Assembly: GCF_018446385.1 (NCBI RefSeq)
Contig: NC_056002.1
Location: forward strand, 31,792,636-31,856,635
DNA from: Zingiber officinale
Taxonomy: Eukaryota; Streptophyta; Magnoliopsida; Zingiberales; Zingiberaceae
DNA length: 64,000 nt
Direction: 5' to 3'
Below the pieces are notes generated by a model that saw nothing but the letters and a program-made list of their open reading frames with translations, did not search any database and was not told where the DNA came from. A program made the translations under genes and the position numbers. This document shows positions 56,871 to 64,000 of this stretch, piece after piece; within the stretch, counting starts at the first letter, position 1; each line of letters opens with the position of its first letter.

Positions 56871-58480
56871 TGTCCGAGAGTTGAGTCGATAGACGCTGAG
56901 GATATGACGCTTTTGTTGACTGGTCGAAGACTCTGAAGACATAGATCTCTTGCTGACATGGATCTGCAAACAAAACGCCGAGCTAGGGTGGGTCCCCAAC
57001 GTTGGCCCTTCGATGCTCAAGTAAGATCTCCGGCGGAAAGAAGTAGAGCAGAAAGGATACGAGAACTGTGGCTACAGTAAAGAAATGATCATACCTCCGT
57101 CGAAATCTGGGGGGTTCTTATATAGGGCTCCCCAAAGGCGTGTACGCTCCTCAAAGCATACCCGGAATGAATGTATCAAAAAAGCGTCCCCGACGCCATA
57201 CCTTAATGTACGAGCATATCTCTGATGTGACAGTGGAAGTTTTCACCGTACGATTCTCTGTCTGACCATGCCGCCGACCATGTTTTTTGTCGACGGTACT
57301 GGTTCCTAGGAAGATATCGCCAACTGCTCCCTTTGTCCTTTACCGGGCCGAGCGGAGGCACCGCTCGGCTAGCGCCTTCCCCGGGCCGAGCGGAGGAACC
57401 GCTTGGCTAACGCCCTCCAGGCGACACCAAGGTCGGACCGATTTGGATGTCCGGTCGACCGGTGATTTGATATCCGACTCCACCCTGTCGAGCGAGGGAG
57501 CCTTAACTGCCGGGTTGATGCCGTGTCCCTTGTTAGCCGAGCGGGATGACCGCTCGGCCTTCGTCTCTTCCCGCTTTGCCTTATGAGCGTCGGGAACTCG
57601 GCGTCGAGCCGAGCTATCGAAATACTAGGTCAACTATTCTTCCTGCCGCTCGGGAAGGTATCTCGCCTGATCGGACGCCTACCCTGGATGTTGACCACTT
57701 TGACTTCCTATCGGGCGGGCCTCATCTTACCACCGGATCACGTGTCTCCCCCTTAAGTCTAGTCGAACGAGGTTGCAAGTCCGACTGACTGGAAAAGTAG
57801 CCTGGTGAATGGTGAGTCGGTCGGCTAATAGATGAGTTGGATCCCGCTCGATCTCCGTAGGACTGATCTTTCTCCCTCGGTCAGTGCTTCGTGCCTTTGT
57901 ACTTGGATATTTTGGATACTTTTCCTCACCGCTTTCGAAAGGGCGCGAGCCGGTCAGCTAATGCTGAGGTCGTCCGAATCTCCTCGTGATGTGCGCAAAT
58001 CACCTCCATTAAGGCCGAGCACATGTCCATTAAATGTTGTCCTGTGGGAGGACACCACGTGTCGTTGGTGCAATCACCGCACTTCCGAGGTGACAGCTAC
58101 TGATGTGACGTTTGACGGTTCGAATTCAACGATCGAATGTGTACTCCGATTCCTGTGCCCTAGATCGAACGGCTCCGCTCAGTCGGACCCTATCTTTATA
58201 AAGCCACCTCGCCGACTCCAGCTCCATCATTGCTGCCTTCGTGTTCGTGTGTTCCGGCGATTGTCCACGTTCAGTGCTCCGACGATCCCCGACTTTCTCC
58301 TCCGGCACTCCATTTCCCTGTAAGCTTTAACTTCTGTTCCTTCGTCTTCCTTTCTGGCCTTTATCGTTTTCCTGTGTTCTGTCGTTCTGTTCAGTGAACC
58401 CCTTGTCGATCCTGCTCTATTTTTCCGGCGGTCCCCTTAGCGAATCCTTTTGCTTCTTTGTTTTCCAATTATAGCCAGTT
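56871..58480 (-). repeat. 3' LTR of the Tat/Retand-like element (inner boundary approximate)
   Basis: The outer end is TGTCCGAGAGTTGAG on the plus strand. Three GCCGAGCGG...CCGCTCGGC hairpins lie at 57347-57369, 57385-57407 and 57536-57558. A plus-strand TATA box CTTTATAAAG lies at 58194-58203. The inner boundary (near 58480) could not be fixed because the second LTR is outside the window. Confidence 0.55.
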
Positions 58481-58524
58481 CCTCCCAGCCAGTCGACCCG
58501 CCCCCTGGTCTCTAGTATACCACC

Positions 58525-60708
58525 ATGGAGACCAAGTTTGATGCGGACGACGCGACACACCTTATTAACGCTTTTGACATCCCGCCCGACCACGAGATTG
58601 TCCTGGTCAGACCGTCCGATCGACCACACAACCCGCTGATCGACACTATTTGTTTCTTCCGAGACCAATTCGTGGTCGGTCTCCGGTTTCCCATCCATCC
58701 GTTCATCACCGAGGTTTGCAACTATTTTCGAGTCCCGCTTGCCCAGCTCGTTCCCAACTCTTTCCGCTTGTTATGTGGTGTGGTCGTGCTATTCAAAGTG
58801 CACAACATCCCCCTTAAACCTCAGATTTTCCATTACTTCTACTACCCCAAACAGTCTGAGCTGAGTACCTATATGTTCCAATCCCGCATAGGTCTAGTCT
58901 TTTTTGACAGGATGTCCTCCTCCAATAAACACTAGAAGAAGTATTTCTTCTATATGAGATTTCCCGAGCTGCCCCACTTCCGAACTCATTGGTAGACCGC
59001 CCTGCCACCCCCGCCCGAGCTGAAGAGATATAAGACTCAACCGGACTACCTCCATGCTGCTAATATGTTGGCCGGGCTGAAGTTCGATATCCACAAGTTG
59101 TTGCCAGAGGGAGTGATGTACATGTTCGGGCTGAGTCCGAGCCGAGTGAAACTCCCGAGCAGCCTAGGTATGAAGTTTCTTTAACCTTCTTCCTTTGAGT
59201 CTAACTGATTCTGTTCTTCTTTTGCAACCGACGTCATGATACGTGCCCGGGCGGTTGGTATAATGAAGGCCAAGTAGGTCGAAATCGAAGCAGCGGCAGC
59301 CAAGGAGATGGAGCGACTCGGGCTGCCTCCTGTTGGTTCACAAGAGGGCACAGTTGGGGGAACAACAACTACGGGTGACGAGACCACTGAGCAGACTCCT
59401 AGTGCAGGAGGGGTGACCGATCCAGGATCGGTCCGCGGAGCTCCTTCTGTCATTCCTGTTGAGGGTTTGGGATCCTCGGGCGATGAGGTACCGCTCTCCC
59501 GCAAGAGGCGTCAAACGGACGCGCCTTCCCGATCTGCCACTTCAGCCGTTTAGGCCTCTACGGGGGAAGGTGTCCCGTCTCCAACTCCCGCAACAGTGGA
59601 GGCTACTTCCTCCGATCGGACTCCTTCCGTGGCCGAGCTGCAAGAGCCACTCCCCATCCAGCCGATCACCTCCCTTCCTCCGGCTAGGCGGAGGATAATC
59701 TGATCCGTCGTTCTTCCAGTCCCCCCTGCTCAAGCCTCCGACCCGTCTGCCTCCGCTCAATCGGCGCCGAGCAGGAGACGATCTATCACTGCCACCCTTT
59801 GCCTGCCGACTGAGGACCTTCTTGCTCCAGGCGATCAACCCAGCTCTCCTCAGCATCAAGTCTACTTGCGAGATCGGCTTTCCTGCATCTAGGAAGAGGC
59901 GAGGGCAAGGACGACCTTGAAATCCCCTGGCGCACTTGCTGACAGCCATCTGGAGATGTCCACCGGGGTTAGTATTTTCAGTTGATCACTTTACAAATTA
60001 CCTCCGATCGGTGCTAATATTTGTTCACAGTATTGGGTGGAGAACATCGTCATGTGCCAGCGGTTGGCACAAGTGGAGGATGAGCTGAAGAAGCTCAAAA
60101 TTTCTGGAGAAGGCTCCTCCTCCTAGGGCCCACCATTCGCTCGGCTGAAAACTGAGCTGGAGAAGACCCAAAGGTTTCTCACCGAAGAACAGCAGAAGTT
60201 GGCCGAACAGACCAGTAGGATGGGCTAGATCGAGGCGCAATTGAAGACATATAATCATAAACTCGAGCTGACTTCCAAAAGGAAGCAACGAGCCATCGTC
60301 GATCTGGAGGAAAAAAACAAAGAGGCCCGACAACTGGCTGAGAAGCTGAAGAAGGCGGAGGACTTCCTGGTGGTCGAGCAGGAGAGCCGTTCGGCCAAGG
60401 AGGCTGAACTTTAAGGCCAAGTGAAGTGCCTTGAAGGGGAATTAGAGGCTTCAAGCGCTGCCCTGAAGACCTACTAAGAGGCCGAGTCGGGTCACTTTGC
60501 TGCCCTGAAACAACAGTACCTCCGCTCGGAACCATTCTTGGAGAAGGCGACCAACTGGATTGTCCACTCGTTCGAGCTGGCGATCGACGCTACGCTCCTC
60601 CAGCTTAAGACAAACGACCATATTTCTGAAGCTTTCTCCGACAAGGATATCAACCAAATTCAGCTTCTCGAGTCTATTCCTGACAAGGCTTTCGAATATA
60701 TTGAGTGA
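58525..60708 (+). mobile_element. Antisense accessory ORF, 'putative gypsy type transposon' domain (PF04195-like)
   Basis: Runs opposite to pol. The first part (58525-58920) has FDADDATHLINAFDIPP, DTICFFRDQFVVGLRFPIHPF, EVCNYFRVPLAQLVPNSFR and LKPQIFHYFYYPK, the features of the Transposase_28-type domain found in plant Tat elements. The remainder holds Pro/Ser-rich then heptad-like coiled-coil segments (about 60030-60470, rich in Glu, Lys, Leu). A TATA box and a donor/acceptor pair (donor CCCT|GTAAG at 58320) precede it, so it may be transcribed from the LTR side. Function unknown. Fossil with several breaks. Confidence 0.7.
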
Positions 60709-60885
60709 ACGAGAGATCGACGGAGCCTTTTTTTTGTTAAGCCTTGACTGTACCCCTGTCGTTCGGCAGCGCTTATTAATGAAATCCTTTTGTGCCTTTT
60801 TCGTATGACATCTATTTGTCAAGATTTGTCTATATAGTTCCGATCGGTTATTACCACACGTCCATATTGTAATATTCGCTGGGAT

Positions 60886-62350
60886 TTATAGTCGCCGCTC
60901 GACTCTTGGATTTAACGTCACCGCTCAACGGTCTTCTATGCGAGGTTTTATAGTCGTCGCTCTGACTTTGGGATTTAACGATGCTGCTCGTCGGTCTTCA
61001 AGGCAGATATTTACAGTCGCTGCTCCGACTCTGGGGTTTAACGTCGCCGCTCGACGGTCTTCAAGGCAGGGTTTTTATAGTCGTCGCTCTTACTTTGGGG
61101 TTTAATGTCGCCGCTTGACGGTCTTTAAGGCGAATATTTACAGTGGCCGCTCTGATTTTAGGGTTTAACGTCGCCGCTCGACTGTCTTCAAGGCGGGGTT
61201 TTTATAGTCGCCGCTTCGACTCTAGGGTTTAACGTTGCCGCTCGACGGTCTTCAAGGCGGGGGTTTTATAGTCGCCGCTCTGACTCTAGGGTTTAACATC
61301 ACCGCTCGACGGTATTTAAGGCGGGGTTTTTATAGTCGCCGCTCCGACTCTGGGGTTTAACGTTGCTGCTCGACGATCTTCAAGGCGGGGCTTTTATAGT
61401 CGTCGCTCCGACCTGGGGTTTAACGCCGCCGCTCGACGATTTTCAAAGTGAGGTTTTTATAATCGCCTCTCCGACTCTGGAGTTTAACGTCGCCGCTCAA
61501 CGGTCTTCAGAGTGGGGTTTTTATAGTCGCTACTCCGACTCTAAAGTATAACGTCGCCGCTCGACGATTTTCAGAGCGGAGTTTTTATAGTTGTCACTCC
61601 GACTTTATAGTTTAACATCGCCGCTCAACGATTTTTAGAGCGGGGTTTTTATAGTCGTCGTTTCGATCTAGAGTTTAACGTCGCCCCTCGACGGTCTTCA
61701 AAGCGGGGTTTTTATAGTCGCCGCTTTGACTCTAGAGTTTAACATCGCCGCTCGACGGTCTTCAGAGCAGGGTTTTAATAGTCGCCGCTTCAACTCTAGA
61801 GTTTAAACGTCGCCGCTCGACGGTCTTCAGAGTGGGGTTTTTATAGTCGCCGCTTTGACTCTAGAGTTTAATGTCGCCGCTCGACGGTCTTAAGAGAGGG
61901 GTTTTTATAGTCGATGCTTCGACTCTAGAGTTTAACGTCGCCGCTCGACGATCTTTAGAGCGAGGTTTTTATAGTTTCCGCTCCGACTCTAGAGTTTAAC
62001 ATCGCTGCTCGATGGTCTTCAGAGAGAGATTTTTATAGTCGCCGCTTCGACTCTAGAGTTTAACGTCACTGCTCGACGGTTTTCAGAGCGGGTATTTTAT
62101 AGTCGCCGCTTCTACTCTAGAGTTTAACGTCGCCGCTCGACGGTCTTTAGAGCAGGATTTTTATAGTCGCCGCTCCGACTCTAGAGTTTAACGTTGCCGC
62201 TCGACGGTCTTCAGAGTGGGGCTTTTATAGTCGCCACTTCGACTCTAGAGTTTAACATCGCCGCTCAACGGTCCTTAGAGCGGGGTTTTTATAGTCGCCG
62301 CTTCGACTCTAGAGTTTAACGTCACCGCTCGACGGTCTTCAGAGCGGGTT
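60886..62350. repeat. Minisatellite, about 23 copies of a ~63-bp unit
   Basis: Each unit reads TTTATAGTCGCCGCTCCGAC, TCTAGAGTTTAACGTCGCCG, CTCGACGGTCTTCAGAGCGG plus two or three G/T. Copies start near 60886, 60947, 61010, 61074 and so on to 62284. GTCGCCGCTC occurs twice per unit, so the unit is itself an old dimer. Copies at the left (60886-61450) are more varied (AAGGCGGGG) than those at the right (AGAGCGGGG). Confidence 0.95.
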
Positions 62351-62439
62351 GGCCGCTCGGCAATAGCTTTGTGAACCCTTGGTTTTAATTTTAATCCTAC
62401 AGCCGAAGGATGCAGAAAAATTGGAGACTACATGGCGTT

Positions 62440-63964
62440 AATTACATAAGTGCACCTTTCATCCAGCTTGGTACGGCTGGAGGTGGTTTGCACTCCACAA
62501 GCGCTTTAGCCTTCGCCCGTCCACGTCTTCTAGGTAATAAGCGCCTGACCGGAGCTTTTCCATGATCTTGAAGGGTCCGACCCAAGGAGCCTCCAGCTTG
62601 GTGACGTCGTCGACTGACTTCACTTTCTTCCATACGAAGTCGCCGACTTGAAAAGATCTAGGTATTACTCATCTGTTGTAGTTCTGGCGTATCCTTTGTC
62701 GGTAGGCTGTCAGTCGGACGGCTGCTTTCGCACATGCCTCGTCCACCAAGTCCAGCTCCAGGAGTCTCCGCTTGGCGTTGTCTTCACTATACTGCTGCAC
62801 ACAATTGGATTCAACTTCGACTTCCACAGGGACGACTGCTTCGTCTCCATAAACCAAGTGAAATGGAGTCACTCCCGTTTCCTCCTTTGGAGTCGTGCGG
62901 ATTGCCTATAGCACGCCCGGAAGCTCGTCTACCCAGCTACCTCTGACGTGGTCGAGCCGAACTCGAAGAATTCGCAGAATCTCCTGATTGGCGACTTTGG
63001 TTTGCCAGTTGCTCTAGGGATATGCTACGGAGGTGAAGTCCTGCTGAATCTCCTACCCCTCGCACCATTCTCTGAGACGTTGTCTGGCGAACTGTCTCCC
63101 GTTGTCAGAGACAAGCCAACACGAGACTCCAAATCGACAAATGATATGTTGCCAGATGAATTTTGTAACCATCTGCTCGGTTATTCTTGCGAGTGGCTCG
63201 ACCTCGACCCATTTGAAGAAGTAGTCCACTACGACGAGCAGGAACTTCCATTGGCCGACCGTCATGAGGAAGGGCCCCACTATGTCCATGCCCTACTGGT
63301 CAAACGGGCAGGATACCATGGACGCCTTCATCTCCTCCGTGGGTCGGTGCAAGAGGTTGTGGTACTTCTGGCAGGACAAACAGGTGGCTACTATTCGAGT
63401 GACATCTGCTTGGAGGGTCGGCCAAAAATATCCGGCTAGCAGTATCTTTCTAGCCAACGACCGACCGCCTGGGTGTCCCCCGCAAGTTCCTTGATGCACC
63501 TCCCATAGAATGTAATCGATGTCCTCTGGTTCGACGCATTTGAGCAAGGGTCGGGAGAAAGCTTTCTTGTACAGTTGATCCCCAATCATCGTGAATCTTC
63601 CTACCCTCCTTCTTAGCAGATGGGCTTCCTCCCGATCGGACGGAGTAATTCCCGATCGTAGGAACTCTATCAGTGCCACCCTGCAATCGTTTGGGAAAGT
63701 GAGTTTTTCCATTCGGTCTATGTGCGCCACCAGAGATACCTGCTCAATCGGTTGCGATATAACAATCGGCACTATGGAGCTGGCTAGCTTAGCCAGCTCG
63801 TCCACAACTTGATTCTCCGCTTGGGGTATCTTCTGAATAACCACCTCCCGGAAGTTGGTCTTAAGCTTTTTAAAGGTCTCAGCGTAGATCTTGAGTCGAG
63901 TGTTGCTTATCTCAAATGTCCCAGTGAGTTGCTGAGCGGCTAATTGGGAATCCAAGTGAATCAA
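62440..63964 (-). mobile_element. pol 3' part of the Tat/Retand-like element: RNase H end and integrase
   Basis: Order on the minus strand: RNase H tail (DSQLAAQQLTG, PQAENQVVDELAKLAS), integrase zinc-binding region (HQGTCGGHPGGRSLARKILL then CLSCQKY), integrase core with DIVGPF and VSDNGRQF, and the post-core MTPFHLVYGDEAVVPVE with a C-terminal domain ending near 62440. No chromodomain is apparent, agreeing with Tat. Broken by several changes. Confidence 0.85.
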
Positions 63965-64000
63965 GACTTTGATCGCTCCGACATGCCGAGCGGCTTGCAG

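Larger units (their letters stand above)
56871..64000 (-). mobile_element. Tat/Retand-like Ty3-gypsy retrotransposon, 3' part (runs off the window)
   Basis: Minus strand order from the window edge: RNase H end and integrase (63964-about 62440), tandem array (62350-60886), an accessory ORF in antisense (58525-60708, plus strand), then the 3' LTR (ending near 56871, TGTCCGAGAG on the plus strand). Integrase followed by a long 3' region with tandem repeats and an antisense ORF fits the Tat lineage (Retand/RIRE2/Grande-like). The 5' half is outside the window. Broken at several places, moderately old. Confidence 0.8.

Noticed and set aside
57832-58323. 163-aa plus-strand frame
   Set aside because: Lies within the Retand-like LTR, has no recognisable domain and crosses the proposed leader of the antisense ORF.
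60886-62350. CRISPR or promoter array
   Set aside because: Head-to-tail minisatellite without spacers inside a retroelement.

Overview
This is nuclear DNA of a flowering plant. The evidence is spliceosomal GT-AG introns, a SAUR gene, BRH1/RHA1-type RING-H2 genes, a plant eIF4E-binding protein gene, and a dense load of plant LTR retrotransposons, hAT/MULE MITEs and an Au-type SINE. The repeat style suggests a monocot, perhaps Zingiberales (ginger/banana side), but that placement is an inference and is weak.

Host genes: (1) a single-exon SAUR gene at 6357-6656 (+); (2) a ten-coding-exon gene at 7800-13692 (-) for a 1002-aa CBE1/4E-T-like protein with a canonical eIF4E-binding motif YTRDELL, and a probable 5'UTR intron; (3) and (4) two small intronless RING-H2 E3 ligase genes of the same MGFP-starting class at 15205-15681 (-) and 22944-23411 (-); (5) a four-exon gene at 51238-54438 (-) for the alpha subunit of the nascent polypeptide-associated complex, with a TATA box and three site II (TGGGCY) motifs upstream. 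Two of the five (CBE1-like and NACA) act in translation, but they share no operon-like arrangement.

Everything else is mostly mobile DNA. 1-3200 holds copia LTR debris and a hAT MITE with a perfect 8-bp target duplication. 16250-17087 is a three-layer nest: a hAT MITE carrying an RTE-LINE 3' fragment and a SINE inserted exactly at the MITE end. 20293-21362 is a MITE-like element filled by a 600-bp pyrimidine-rich array. 23634-28211 is an old Ale-like Ty1-copia on the minus strand that stops about 220 bp upstream of the second RING-H2 gene. It is followed by a palindromic MULE-type MITE (9-bp duplication), a SINE, and a complete-ended but decayed hAT transposon (28989-31838, perfect 8-bp duplication). 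32081-33859 is a solo LTR with a 5-bp duplication. 34365-36640 is another LTR remnant split by a hAT MITE.

37061-49740 is a Ty3-gypsy (Tekay-like) element on the minus strand with a 2.8-kb LTR, four tandem primer-binding-site copies and a duplicated gag segment. A young gag-only copia-type element (42736-49673, 5-bp duplication GAGAG) sits inside that duplicated gag segment. 49757-50712 is a tandem of small elements: a TRIM, then a chimera whose 3' LTR is a Cassandra LTR carrying a 5S-rRNA-like domain. 56871-64000 is the 3' part of a Tat/Retand-type Ty3-gypsy element on the minus strand: integrase end, a 23-copy ~63-bp minisatellite, an antisense accessory ORF with its own TATA box, and the 3' LTR.

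No tRNA, rRNA array, CRISPR or organellar DNA was seen. All exon calls rest on frame-consistent splice sites and family resemblance read by eye; no alignment program was run.
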